Positions 23,160 through 35,152 of a stretch of 64,000 nucleotides of DNA are shown piece after piece (positions within the stretch are counted from its first letter, which is position 1; each line of letters opens with the position of its first letter). The stretch spans positions 1 through 64,000 of the forward strand of contig JACTAT010000318.1 of assembly GCA_014526335.1 (NCBI GenBank), given 5' to 3'. Below the pieces are notes generated by a model, which was given only the letters and a program-made list of their open reading frames with translations, had not been told where the DNA came from and made no database searches. The stretch comes from Chrysaora quinquecirrha (taxonomy: Eukaryota > Cnidaria > Scyphozoa > Semaeostomeae > Pelagiidae). Both the position numbers and the translations under genes were made by a program.

Positions 23160-25500
23160 TTAATCTTTTATAATTAAAACTAGACTTGCATTTCAAATTT
23201 CTCTAAGTTTCATCTCAGCTGAAACTCAGTTACAACCCCCGGGAGGAGCCATTTATATGTTTGGTAAATGGTACTGGGGACGTGCAGCCCGAAACTTATC
23301 GTTTTTCAGAATTTCAGTGCCCGAGTTTCGCGAATAATTTCACAATTATGTCCCACTGGCTTTTTTGTGGAAGACGTACGTCTTAATGCTTTTTACCGTT
23401 CAGCTTTCTAAAACGAAGAACGAAACGATTTCTAGGTTCTATGCAAAACACGTCGTAGATTTTAATAGAGATTCCATGCAAAAAAACGTCAGAGATTCTA
23501 TGCAAAAAGTATCAAGACGGATTTTTCACCGCACACTTGAGGAAACAGCTCAGCCTTTTTTCACGAGTGGCACTCAGCTCAGCTGATAGCTCTAGTGTGC
23601 CCCGGGCTTTACATTAAAGAATGAGCTACTTAAGAGAGTTTATCCTTCAACACACGAAGTATGAATTTAGTTATATAGTCGTTATAACTGGTTATAAGAC
23701 ACAAGATTGGGATATCAAACACATTTTCCCTTTATTTTTCAGTTCGTTTCGTACATTTATACTAAACTGTCGGGTGGCCAAAATAAAGGGGGCCATATAG
23801 AGAGGGGGCTTTTCCAATGGGCATGCCCCCATTTTCCAAATTTTCACTTGAAAGAGGGGGTTTTATAAGAAGGGGCTTAAAAGAGCTTTTGCAGTTTATG
23901 TGATGTTCGTTAATAAGGATTTTGTCAGTCGTATGATCTTATGTATGTACTTTTAGGTGCCTAATTCCTGGGGGGTTGGAATAGGCGGGGAGAGGAGTGG
24001 AGCTGCAACCAGTATCAAATTGGCTAGGGGGTCGGAATAAAGGGGGGATTTGAATATGTTTGACAAACTTTGTCAGAAAACCGTTGAAATTCAGTGCGAC
24101 TTATAGGCTAAGGCAATCCATAATTCTAACTTACAAATAGAGTGTAAAAATGAAATTTCATACAAAGAAAGTCAAATAAGAGGCGGTTCCTATTACGAAC
24201 GAGGGGTATGAAATTTTCAGATAGATTAATTAACGAGGGTACGGCAATTAGGCACCAAGTAGGAACCTTAAATTACTTTATAAAAACGCTGTAATAAATT
24301 ATTCAAGCTTATTGGTTAACAATTAATCTTATAGTTTTCAGTATCCCGTGTTGGTATAAATCTTTTGACGCAGTTTTAATCTTTAAATGGAGTTTCTACT
24401 TAGATTTTGACATATTCCGCACGTGGTAAATCGCTCTTCTTGCAGACAGCTTGTTTCTTCAACGATGAAGCTATGAGAAACCACACAATAGTAGATTTAG
24501 TTGTATCATAAATTGACACATATAAAGTTTATATTAAAGTTTGCTGTAGTTTTTTAGCAATCACAATCAGCGTCTCTCTTCCTTGGCTATGCTTGGCTGA
24601 CGAGCTTTGGAGAAAAAGCAATCAAAGTTTAAAAAGATGTAAGTAAAGATGTTGTTTTTTTTACTTTTTGGGAAGCTTGGGAAGCAAAGATTAAGATACA
24701 TTTTTCAAACCAATACTGTACGGCGAGCAAGAATATTATGTACTCTTAGATGCCTAATTGTTGGGGGGGGGGTCGGAATAGGCAAGGGTTTGGAACTACC
24801 TTCAGGATCTAATTGGCGGGGGGGTTGGAATAAACGGGGGTCCGGACTTTGTTTGACAAGCTTTGTCTGGAAACTACTGAAACGCAAAGCGAGGGGTCCT
24901 AAACAGTATTCAAACAATTTCTTTTGAGTTGTTTTCACGAGAGCGCTGATAAATTTTTTCTATTTATTTATCTTACCAGACAAGCCCAAAGAAGAAGGGA
25001 AGAGTGTTTTCGGGAATTTATTGGCTAATTGGAATTTAATGCCATATGCCATAGATGAAATGGTAAGTTGAAAACAATAAATTTCGTTTCTGACTTAAAT
25101 ACACTGCTTTTATAGGAACAACCTTATAAGAAACACCAGGCTGAAATTTGGGTCAAAATTTTTTGGTACCTCCAAAACTTTTTGAGATACACAAAAGCAA
25201 AGTTTGCCAGCGTAAAGCCCTTGTCCGGAAACACCTTTTACACATGTTTTTGAGAAGGGTAGGGGGTGACAAGCAGGGAGATTAAGTACTAAATCTCCCT
25301 GGTGACAAGTTAGTGAAAAATCGCTTCAAAAATAAGAAACAGGCAGGCTGAATTCGAAGCCAAGTTTTCTTATAAAAGAAACGTGCATTCTGATTTTCAA
25401 TGAATCATTAAAACGAAAGGAGAGAAAGTAAAAGGGGAGAAAAAATTATTAGGGAGCCTCAAGCAAGAAGCGTGAAATCACAGAAATATCGCGAAATCCA
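23160..25500. repeat. Upstream region of right ARMC3 with a duplicated G-rich repeat
   Basis: No convincing gene. A segment of about 145 bases with GGGGGGTTGGAATAGGC near its start and TTTGACAAACTTTGTC near its end occurs twice in the same orientation, at about 23950-24095 and 24742-24890. A related GGCCAAAATAAAGGGGGCC piece is at about 23775. A MITE of the TTATAAGAAA family occupies about 25120-25385. The ORFs at 24649-24938 simply read across the G-rich repeat. Confidence 0.5.
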
Positions 25501-25502
25501 AG

Positions 25503-25534
25503 TGACGTCACAGGATCCTTTTCGCCATGGCAAC
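25503..25534 (+). promoter_or_regulatory. Putative ARMC3 promoter elements: CRE-like and X-box-like sites
   Basis: TGACGTCA at 25503-25510 is a perfect CRE/ATF palindrome. TTCGCCATGGCAAC at 25521-25534 is close to the RFX X-box, with one half-site (GGCAAC) exact and the other 4 of 6. Both lie 107-138 bases upstream of the ARMC3 start codon. RFX factors drive ciliary genes across animals, and ARMC3 is ciliary/flagellar, so the placement is biologically sensible. The motif match is seen; function is inferred. Confidence 0.5.
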
Positions 25535-25640
25535 AACAGTTGCGATCACAGAATCAAAAGAGCAAGCGGCCTAAGTTGAAAAACTCAGCTTCTCGACTCC
25601 TAAAACAATAATTTGAGAGGTTGAACGTCTTCATTCTAAT

Positions 25641-25688
25641 ATGGGTAAAAAGAAAGGAAAAGAGCCAGAACCCCCACCGAAAGACGAG
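25641..25688 (+). CDS. ARMC3: ARMC3 exon 1, right-arm copy
   Basis: ATG followed by 15 codons giving MGKKKGKEPEPPPKDE, then a donor GAG|GTAAAT in phase 0. The MGKK...PPPKD start is typical of ARMC3 across animals, which fixes the start codon. The next exon expected here is the 118-base exon 2, found only in the left arm (21415-21298). In this arm nothing similar was found between 25689 and 37924. Splicing exon 1 straight to exon 3 would shift the frame and meet a stop (TAA) in the ninth codon of exon 3. Confidence 0.85.
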
Positions 25689-26840
25689 GTAAATATTGAG
25701 CAAATATTCACCCACACAAGCGCAGTTTGAAGTGGTAATAGAATTTAGGCCCATGCGTCGGCTAACCTAATTTCAATTTGTGATTTGCTTAGCACGCAAA
25801 CAACACAATTCTAGGCTCCCTACTCGACTGGATAGCTCTGTAGCAAAAATCTGGATAATTTTTCGCACATTAAAAAAGCCCTTTACAAGACAAGTTTTCG
25901 TTCTTTTTGATACTATGACGATTAATTTCTTCCGAAAAAACTCTGATGAGATTATGATGTCAGATCAGACGAAAGATAGGATTGGTTCAGTGTCAAGTGC
26001 CAGTCCCTAAGTTGACAGTTGTTGTCTTAAAAGAAATAATGGAGAAGATAGTGTGAGGTAAAATTATCACAACAGCTAGAGAAAAATGAGCTGCTCAAAA
26101 ACCTCTTTGACTATGGTAAAACACATTAATTTAATTTTTTGGCAACTATAAATTTATATTAGATGACAGAGGGGCAAAGCAAAGCAGGGCAGCAGGGGTA
26201 GAAGCGCAAGTAAAATAAGTAAAGTAAAATAATTTGGAAGTTTTTACCAGGGCATTCACTGCCCCAAGTCCTCTGATACCCCTGATCATATCATTCCATG
26301 TAGCCTATGCTGGAAATCTCCGGCGTGGAGTCTGAAATTTTATTGCCACACTGGCATGGATCTTAAAAAAAAACAATAGCCTAGACAATTATTTCAATTA
26401 TAAAACAATAGATCTATTGTTTCTTTGGCGTGAAGTCCGATTTGGTTGGCGTATTCTCCAGCGTGGCGGTAACATGGAATGCACCCTGGGATCATAGCAG
26501 ATATGCTGGAGATGAAGTGCACCCTGACTTGAGCATGCTGCAAGATATTATGCTGTGGCGTTATTAGGCAGCTGGAGTCCAAACCCTGGAAAGTATAGCC
26601 CAATGGCATAGAAGGTCTAGATACCATACTCAAAGAGTCTGACAAGTGGCAAACTTTCCCCCCCCCCAAACAGCCAAAGGGCCCTGTTTGCTTTCATAAC
26701 CCCTTTGTCTGCAGTGTCTCTTTACTGCCCTGACTTTGGCAGCTCAACCCTGGGGGAAACTGTAAGGTTCCCTATTGAAAACATATCTTGAGTCAAAATC
26801 TGGTCAAATCCCCACCAAATGGCTTAACTGCCTATTTAAT
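25689..26840. repeat. ARMC3 intron 1, right arm, up to the large transposon
   Basis: The part at about 26290-26490 repeats, inverted, the left-arm DEK intron segment at 850-1050, including a TGTTTC/GAAACA-flanked CTATTGTT palindrome. The part at about 26690-26770 is homologous to left-arm 21880-21990 in inverse orientation. The ORFs at 25780-26010 and 26394-26669 show no domain. No exon 2 was found. Confidence 0.5.
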
Positions 26841-27825
26841 CACCCTGGATAACGTATGTGCAGTACAGCGGTGGTTGTGCAGTACAGCGGTGGTTGTGCA
26901 GTACAGCGGAGGGATAACATCAGTACAGCGGAGGGATACCATCAGTACGGCGGAGGGATACCATGAGTACAGCGGTGGATGTTCAGTACAGCGGTGGGAT
27001 ACCATGAGTACAGCGGTGGATGTTCAGTACAGCGGTGGGATAACATGAGTTGCGTGGAGGGATACCATCAGTACAGCGGAGGGATACCATGAGTACGGCG
27101 GTGGATGTTCAGTACAGCGGAGGGATACCATGAGTTGAGTGGAGGGATACCATGAGTACAGCGGAGGGATACCATCAGTACAGCGGTGGTTGTTCAGTAC
27201 AGTGGAGGGATGACTTGAGTACAGCGGTGGATATTCAGTACAGCGGAGGGATACCATGAGTTGTGTGGAGGGATACCATCAGTACAGCGGAGGGATACCA
27301 TGAGTACGGCGGTGGATGTTCAGTACAGCGGTGGGATCACATGAGTACAGCGGAGGGATATCATGAGTACAGCGGTGGATGTTCAGTACAGTGGAGGGAT
27401 ATCATGAGTACAGCGGTGGATGTTCAGTACGGCGGTGGGATACCATGAGTACAGCGGTGGGCGTGCAACCTGTTTGAGAAATTGCAACGGTGTTGCACGA
27501 ATATGGCAGTATCTGTGCGCAGAAACAGACGCGTTTCGCTCTTCCCATTCCATAGGTTTAGACAACCAGTACATTACGGGACAGCATAAAGTCACACAAT
27601 TAAAGCTCAAGCCTGCTATGGGCTGCGATTTTTGGAATAGACTGGCTGGCTACTAAGTGCCTGTATTTCTCCAACATTTTCTGCTTTACTACGGAGAGTT
27701 AGTTTCACAAAAAAATTGTACAGTTTTTTTTGACAAAGTGCTGAATTCATGACTCAATCAACATTAATCGTTGTTTTAAATACTTGCAAATACAAATACT
27801 GTGAGAAATCACAAAAAACAAATTG
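26841..27825 (+). repeat. Left terminal inverted repeat of the 10.6-kb transposon
   Basis: 985 bases matching 36478-37462 in inverse orientation. The outer 630 bases are mostly the 21-bp array, and the inner 355 bases are ordinary sequence. Identical translated ORFs on mirrored coordinates (for example 27420-27656 and 36647-36883) show that the two ends do not differ over at least those stretches. Confidence 0.9.
26861..27468 (+). repeat. Array of 29 units of about 21 bp, left end
   Basis: Units of 19-22 bases with core AGTACAGCGG followed by AGGGATACCAT or TGGATGTTC. I count 29 copies, with occasional variants (ACGGCGG, ACAGTGG, GTTGCGTGG). ORFs across it are tandem-repeat artefacts. Two turns of B-DNA is about 21 bases, so the sites would face the same side of the helix. 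Confidence 0.9.
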
Positions 27826-28312
27826 TCTTGCAATCTGTCCTGTGATTTTCCGCTCGCAAATATTTACTAGCCACTGGAAATATCGCATGCAAAATTCATC
27901 TCACGAAATCAGAATCAAGCAGAATCATTTCCTTGTAGAACACCGACGCATAATTGCATTTTTCGAAATATCAAACAAATCATAATATGTAGTTACGTAC
28001 CTTGATATAAAATTGCTAAAACTATCTAGGAACTTGACAGGCTGACTTTGAATAACTGGTGGTTTCTAGCCTGCGCGCCGACTGAAAAACTTGAAAAAGT
28101 GTTTCTATCTGCGCGCAGGCCAGTGGTTTCTTACTGTACAGCTAATTTTATATCGATATTGAGTAGTAATAGAATTTTACAAAGCCCTATCATTGAGCTA
28201 ACGAGCAAAGCACCACCTCAGCTGAATACAAACAAGCAACATTAATAGAAAATTACAACAATAGAAAAGAAATCAAACTTTTTCTCTTCAGCACGTTACA
28301 TGGATTAGAAAA

Positions 28313-28318
28313 TTTATT
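28313..28318 (-). terminator. Possible polyadenylation signal of the YqaJ gene
   Basis: AATAAA on the minus strand about 200 bases after the stop codon at 28521. Position is plausible, but there is no transcript evidence. Confidence 0.3.
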
Positions 28319-28520
28319 ACATAACCGATTACCCGGCCAGAAACTTCTCAAACTTGTAATTCTTTTCCTAAGGCTTTTGTAATATCTCTGCACATGTTTA
28401 TGTACAATCACGTGTTGAATTTACTGGTACCTATCTAAAAAAAATGTGACACAATACCCTACAAACTTATCCTACAAATAAAAGTGATACGTCTACTAAA
28501 ATAAATACTTAGCTCATTTC

Positions 28521-31500
28521 CTACTGATTACTTGCGTTGCAACTGAACAGCTTCTCTGGTAAAATCTTGGATTCGTCGCAACGATGATAGGCTCTCACTG
28601 GTTGTGCCTTTCGTGGCGGCGCACCAAACTCGGATAGGGTGCCTGCTTTTCTCTTCCCTTTTGTTCTTGCTCTGTCTTCAGTGTCGAAGAAGTCATCTCT
28701 GCGAGAGGAAAAACAGATTTTAATCCTGCAAAAAGCGTCGTTACGGGTCTAACAATACCGATTGATAAATAAGGGACAGATTTGAAGGAACAAACTGTTG
28801 CATCTCTTTTCTTACCGTATCATGATCGATGTAATCTTCTGCGGTCTTTCATTACTCTTGTTGCAAGATGCACGGTCGATTTCTTTAGCCGTATTTTCAA
28901 CATCGTGTACTTTATAAACAGTGCCTTTAGTGGTTTTGCAGTCAAAACTCTGAAAGTATGAAAGATTTGTTAATAGAGTGTTTAGCCTCGCTTTAAGCAC
29001 GGCTGCATCGATATCAGTGTTTTAATGATAAAATCATTTGACAAATACAGACAGTGGAATAGCTATTGCTTACTTATTTGGGTTAAGCCGTATATCAACC
29101 ATTGCGCAAGCTGTTCCCATGCACCTTGGTACGTCTTCAGCTCTAAGATAGCCGGTACCACTCGTATCAAGTTCGATCAGGGAGCTGAAGAAATTCTCTG
29201 ACATTAAGGTTGAGACGGATCTTGTGTTGTATGATTTCAGGGTCAATCCATACAGCTGGTTCTTTGAATCAATGCTTGCCAGGAAACCTTCGTATAACTT
29301 TCTTGGAAATCCTATTGAAAATATGCGTAGAAAAATATAGTTCTCAAATGTTAGCATTGCCGCAACACAATAGTATGTTTGATTTACTGCGAGTAATATC
29401 ACTGACAGATATGTTACAGAACACATGAACAAGAATAATAACATGAAAGAGCATCATGGGGTAACACCGGTCTATAACACCAAAATTTCTAATCTATCAG
29501 AATAATCTACTCCTCTTCAAAATACAGGTCGACATATAAACTGATCACTGCACTTTTTATGGGGTATCTCTCTAATTTCATGGAGTTAAGAATTCATAAA
29601 CGTAGAAGGCCATCAGTCTGCAATAAGAGTGACTGATTACTCGTTAATAATTTCAAAAAAACCCCTAATAAAGAAAAGTCTCTGATCAAGACAATAGAGA
29701 AACATGTCAAAAACGCACTGTATGTTTGAAAGTCTTACCTTTAACATAACATGAGTACGGTGGAAACGTACCGAAGTCCACATCGTTAAGCAGGTAATTT
29801 CTTAGCTCATTTCTTTGCTTGACTCTCTGGACAGCCGCTATGCCTGGCTCATCTTCAGCAGCCCACCACTCTCGCATGAGTTTGCAAAATTTTGCCTCCT
29901 CGTAGAACCCTGCCTTCTCCATTGCATTCTCTACATCAAAAGAGAATGTTGTCAAAGCGAAGGAGATGTCCTGCTTGTCCGGTAAATCCAAGACCATAGA
30001 TGGCTTCAGCTTCGTGGAAGGATCGTGTGCAGCAGAGACCCATGCTTCTTTTCTCAAATACTTTGTTCCCTTATAACAAACAACTCGTCTCATATTTGTC
30101 ATAAGGTGGGTAGCATCCCAAACTTTGTGCTCCAATCGTTGTCTCCCTTGATTAAATTCTGGAATGCAATACCATACTTCTGGGAAACCGTCTATACCAT
30201 GATTGATAGGGCTGTTCTCTTTCCACTGCCTTAGCTCTTCTTGCCATATTATATTTGAATAACTCACATTAAGAGCCGATTTATAATACGTCGCTGATTC
30301 TACAACTTTTCGGGACATCTGTGCCAAAGAATTAGGCTGGCATATTTTTTCTTTTCTTATCTTTCTTCTTTGAATTCTCTTTTGTCTGGCTCATTTTGTT
30401 TTCTCTTTCCTTCTACATTTGACGCCGACACATCGTCCGACCTTCTATGTGCTTTGTCGTGTTCCGCAATAGCAGCATGAAGCTCTTTAAATGGATTTTG
30501 GGAAATGGTAACCCTTTCAAGATGATTTTTCCAGTCTTAATGTACGTAATCCTATTGCCCTCGGTTTCATCCTGAGAAATAGCATTTCTTGCTTTGGATA
30601 CAATATTGCGAATAATTTCCTGTTTTGACAACTTTCTTGCTTTTCGAAGACTTCATGTTGAAGCTGAATGAGAGTTAATGGTTTTCCTTCTGCGTCTTCG
30701 GTTATTAGAGAGAAGCATTCACCATCAAAAGATGTTGCTAAAATATCGATTTTTTTCTCATGACATGCATTCATCACGGTATCATATAGGTTTCTCTTTT
30801 CTGACTGGCTAAAAACTTTCCCCTTGAGACCATAAAAGATTGGAAAACATGCAGGTTTTTCTGCGTCGTACTGTCTTGTTGCTGGAGAAAGAAGACAAAC
30901 GAAAAGCTCTTTTGCTTTGATACGGCTGATTTCATAGCCAGCATGGATGACAGCATTGAAAAAATCTCCTAACTTCACCATTCTCTCCCCGTTAACTGGA
31001 AATAAATTATCATTTGGCAGCTGTGGTACATTGAACGGACTGGAATATGGAAATGTTAGCCATTTATCAGCTTCTTTCTCGTTATCTTTCACAGAGGGAA
31101 CCTCAATGAGAATGTCAACACATTTGTTTAAAAATTCGTCAATTTTTGCTGGCAATATATCTTTTGCAAAAAGAGTTCTTTGCTTAGGAAGTTTTCCAGA
31201 CTTCATCATATGTAGCAGATTTTTTATTTCCAATTTTGCTGAAAGCCACAAGTCACTATCAAATGTGACCCTACTGATCACTGTGCTTGCAGGTGAGTAG
31301 CAGGTGAATAATAATTCTTTGACACTAGGCTCCGCTTCCATTTCAGCTATTAGCTGTAATGCATAATACTTTGGAATGTTGTAGTAGACTGGCATTTTGT
31401 ACGTGTTTGCTGGCTCTGGGTAAGGGCATTTTATCTCGACTTTCGCTACTACATCACCGACAAGACCACTGGAGAAATCAACTGCACATATCAAACCATC

Positions 31501-34146
31501 GGCTGAGACTTCTACCAACGTTTCATGGGTATATTCGCAAGATATAAATGAAGCACCAACTTCGACAAAAGTCATGCCAGGGTAATATAGTGGAATGACA
31601 AAACTGACCAACGTAGACACTGCATGCTTTTCATTTGCTAATCCCCATTCCAGATACTTGTTTGGTGCAACGGACTGTACTGCATTGGCAGCTACGGCCA
31701 CTGAATTTCCCATCTTTTCAAGATCTGTACTGTCGTTGTTTTCTAATTTCTCTTTCAGAAAATTAATCTGCTCCTTGAATTTAGCCAGTCCCAGCCCACG
31801 ATACAGAGTGCTACCAGTGAACACAGCCTGTTTCCTTAATTGAAACCAAAAATCTGTTCCTTGCTTTACATACAACGGGTGGACGGGGTTTAAAACCTCG
31901 TTGTTGTCTTTTAGACCAAATACATAGTTGTTAACGCAAATGATGTTATCATCAATCAAAGAGCTTGGCGTTCCTGAAAAGGAATAACATGGAGATTACA
32001 TAATGTTCTTGTGGCGATAGTTGTCTGAAAAAGCGATTTGCACTATATATATGTTACTACACAGCTAGCAGGTAATGGGCTTGGAAGGGTAGTTCTCGTT
32101 CCAAACATGTTTGAAAAATAATAATTCTATGGTTACCCGTTTCAAAATTACAAATATCTAATGCAACATCGATTTCTTGGTGCATTAATATATCAAAATA
32201 GCACTATAGTGATCACGATCAAAGTCGAAGCAAAGCGCATGTGAAATATCGCATATACTTAAGAGAAAAGGAAATGATAAAGCTACAGCATTATATTTTT
32301 TGTGTCCGACCATAACTTCTAAAAAAGCACCTTATCCATAGATTACTCACCAAGGTTATACATTGTTCTTGCAATTAAGCAGGTGTCTTTATTTTGGTTC
32401 AAGGCTTTTTCGATGAATTCATTTATCAGTGAAAGTTCACATTTAGCTCTAGAAATTGCGTTCACAAGCTTACTGGCTCTCCATTTGGAATCTCCACCAG
32501 CGGCATTTATCATACTATTGATATTAAATTCCTTACTCAATTTGGCTTGTCGTGCATCTTTTATGCGCTGCGTCAGAATCTGCGCAACGTTTTGCATTTT
32601 TTTAATGAGAGAGCTCTTGACGGAATTGTCTACATTATGTACTTCGTCTTTGCTATCTAGCATCAAGGCTGCAAACTGCAGATCTTTAACAATGTCCAGC
32701 TCTTTGTGTAGTCTTTCTTTTCTTTCTATAAAAGTCGGCTTCTGCTCCATGCCTGACATGTCGATATCACCATATTCCTTTGTTAACCCACTTCTCAGTA
32801 GTTTCCCATCGAAAGACAGTACAAATTGCTTCCCAACTTCATCTTTATCTTGAGATGCAACAGCGTCAAGCATTCCCGTTATCATGCCTGCTTGAAGATA
32901 CCGCGGAACACTGTTATGCTTCGCCAAACCTTTAAAGCAAAATAAAAGAATTGACTTACAATGTCAGTTTATTATACACTAGTCAGATATAATTGCGTTT
33001 TTAGCCTGCACATTAGACCAACTCTGTGACGCATCTTTCAAACACTCTCAGTCACGTTTTTCTTATAGTTGTAAATCGTTGATACTTCACAGTCACGGAA
33101 TTAGTTGAACACGTCTTTCATAATAATACCTTAATTTTTGGTGAGCCTATTCTTAAAAATTGTCCATCTCGAACTTAACAATTATGTAAAGGACTTTGAT
33201 GAATAACAAATCATACTTCTGGTGAAACTTGAGCCCATCTATTGTTCTTAATTTATTCTCAAATTTTAGAAGTTATGCGCCTCTATATTCTTATACAATG
33301 CATTCTTTAAAAAGGTGTGTATGTTGTTTGACACTGTACTGCTCCAAAATTTTAAAGCACGAAAAGCAACAATAGCTAACGAATATCGAACAAGAGGTAT
33401 ATTTAATTACCTGATCGCAGTATTGAGTCAGATGGTACAGCAAAGTTGATTGAACTCCCTTCTGGATCGTAATGTCCTCTTCTTGAATCTTCCTTCAAAA
33501 GACTACCACTAAACTTCAAACCCCTGTTAAATCTTAACCATTTTCCATGAAAAAGTAGATACCCAAACACCCAGAACAGCATGGTCTCTTTTCGGTATCG
33601 CATCCCACTGACATTCTGCAAGCCATAAAACCTCACCACGTCGAGAAAAAGTAGGAAAGAAATATTTGAAAGAGGGAATTTTTCATTTGCAACCAGATGC
33701 AAGAAAAGTTTTATGTCGTTTATGACTCCTGACTGTTTCAATGCAGGTATAGCCCTCTCTAACAATTCAGACAGTGACTCTTCCTCGTCTGCTTCAGCAT
33801 CATTAGAACGAAACGAATCTTCTAACACCGATCCATCTAGGTCACCTATGACATCTTCAATCGCAATTGCACTTTCTTGTTCAGCATCGTCGTTTTCTGG
33901 AGTGCTTGAAAGATCAAGTTCGTCTATTCCTGACAGGTTGAATGGGAAAAGTGTGCGTCTCACCCCAACCCTAGAAGATTCAGACAACTCTTGCAAAGAC
34001 GTATCCGCGAACGTATCTCCTGGATTCCTAATATTCCTGTCATTGTAGCTTTCTAAGAATTCCTGATAACGACTCGCAGGGCTGCTTGTTTTCTTGGACG
34101 GTGCTCTCTCTAAGCTGTCTCGAAATGCTTTGAATCTTGGATCCAT
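28521..34146 (-). CDS. Transposon protein with YqaJ-type nuclease domain, seven exons, two single-base lesions
   Basis: Exons on the minus strand: 34146-33411, 32929-32351, 31973-30417, 30318-29739, 29311-29074, 28947-28816, 28698-28521. ATG at 34146 begins MDPRFKAF; an in-frame stop lies upstream. The exons total 4000 bases. Two one-base deletions, each in an AAAA run (complement of 30641-30644 and 30496-30499), break the frame in exon 3; allowing for them gives 4002 bases, exactly 1334 codons. Blocks in order: acidic N-terminus; FW..GYLLFHGKWLRFN; LSFDGK...GDIDMSG; a YqaJ/lambda-exonuclease-like region in exon 3 (GTDFWFQLRKQAVFTGS, NEKHA, SADG, VEIKCP, the D...ExK pattern); then DATHLMTN.R in exon 4; basic C-terminus with KGKRKAG. 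SFDG and DATH resemble acidic motifs of RNase H-fold transposases, which is inference. The 98-base intron between exons 3 and 4 is the weakest boundary. Confidence 0.75.
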
Positions 34147-35152
34147 GAAAAAATCATATGGAGTGATCAAAGTAACTCAGTCAGAGACACGAATCTATCC
34201 TTATCCTTTGAAGGTTGTCTATTTTGCCTTACATTTGAATTTTAATGAAGTTGCAGTTCCACATAAGGACACCACATCAAGCTCTTTCACTCCGTTCATA
34301 CACAAATAGACAAAATATTTCTGTAGACAGAAATGGAAAAGAGGAAACAACTCTTAGCAATTATGTTTTGCTTTGTTCTCTAGTCGGACAAATTACAGCC
34401 CTTTTCGCTTGACAAACAAATCAATCTATTTCGTCATGACTATGATTTCGTAACATAACCTTCTATTTCATTAAAAGAAAGTAACCGTTTTGTTGTGAAA
34501 ATCACAAAACAGCATACAGAAGAGTACAGTAAGGTGACACATGAAAATCGCTAAAACATGTTTGAGAACTGACATGTTTCTGCAAGCATAGGTAGCGCTT
34601 TTTTTAAAATCAAGTTTCAAATGGTTGCGTGCCTTTAAATTGTACGGAGTTTTCGTCTTGATTACTCATTCAAATGGTCATTGAAATCTCTGTTAGTTGT
34701 TTGGATACATAAGTGCTTTGTTTCGCACCCTCAGTGTAATATAACGGTGTAAAGAAAAAAGCAAATTTGCTAATTAATTACTAATGAGGTGTAAGTAATG
34801 AAATTAGCACAACAAAAGGAAGGAAAACCACTTTTAAATCGGAGAAAAACATCAAATCAATGAACAGAAAGTATTTCTCTATTTCTGAGGTAGTGAACTA
34901 AGGATGTTCATTTCTATAAGGTTGCTAGTTAATTATCCACGTAAGTGAAATGTATCCATACAAATAAATGCTAACTTCCCAAGTTATTGATTTTCAGGAA
35001 ACAAATTTCTGAAAGCACAATCGAGTAAGAACAGGCTTTTCAAATCATCAAAGGGACAGGAATTTTCCCACTCTAAAAGGGGACTATAACTGCGATATTA
35101 CGTACGTACAAATTCATTTTGAAGTGAGAGCGTTGAGCGAATAGGAATAGTC
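34147..35152. promoter_or_regulatory. Divergent intergenic region between the two transposon genes
   Basis: About 1 kb of AT-rich DNA between two genes transcribed away from each other. It must hold both promoters if both are active. No TATA box or repeat could be singled out, and there is no ORF of note. Confidence 0.4.

Noticed and set aside
26836..26840. Assignment to Kolobok by a TTAA target duplication
   Set aside because: The two ends only match symmetrically if the duplication is TTAAT; with TTAA the termini would differ by one base, and the encoded protein was not recognised as Kolobok.
26841..27468. Possible CRISPR array from regular short repeats
   Set aside because: Units are contiguous with no unique spacers, the host is eukaryotic, and the array lies in a transposon terminus.
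26788..27656. ORFs of 61-94 codons with repeated TAVDVQYSGG/STAEGYHE peptides in both transposon ends
   Set aside because: Translations of the 21-bp tandem array on either strand; mirrored exactly at the other end.
32383..32853. 156-codon plus-strand ORF and others opposite the YqaJ gene (for example 33713-34048)
   Set aside because: Antisense shadows of the spliced minus-strand exons.
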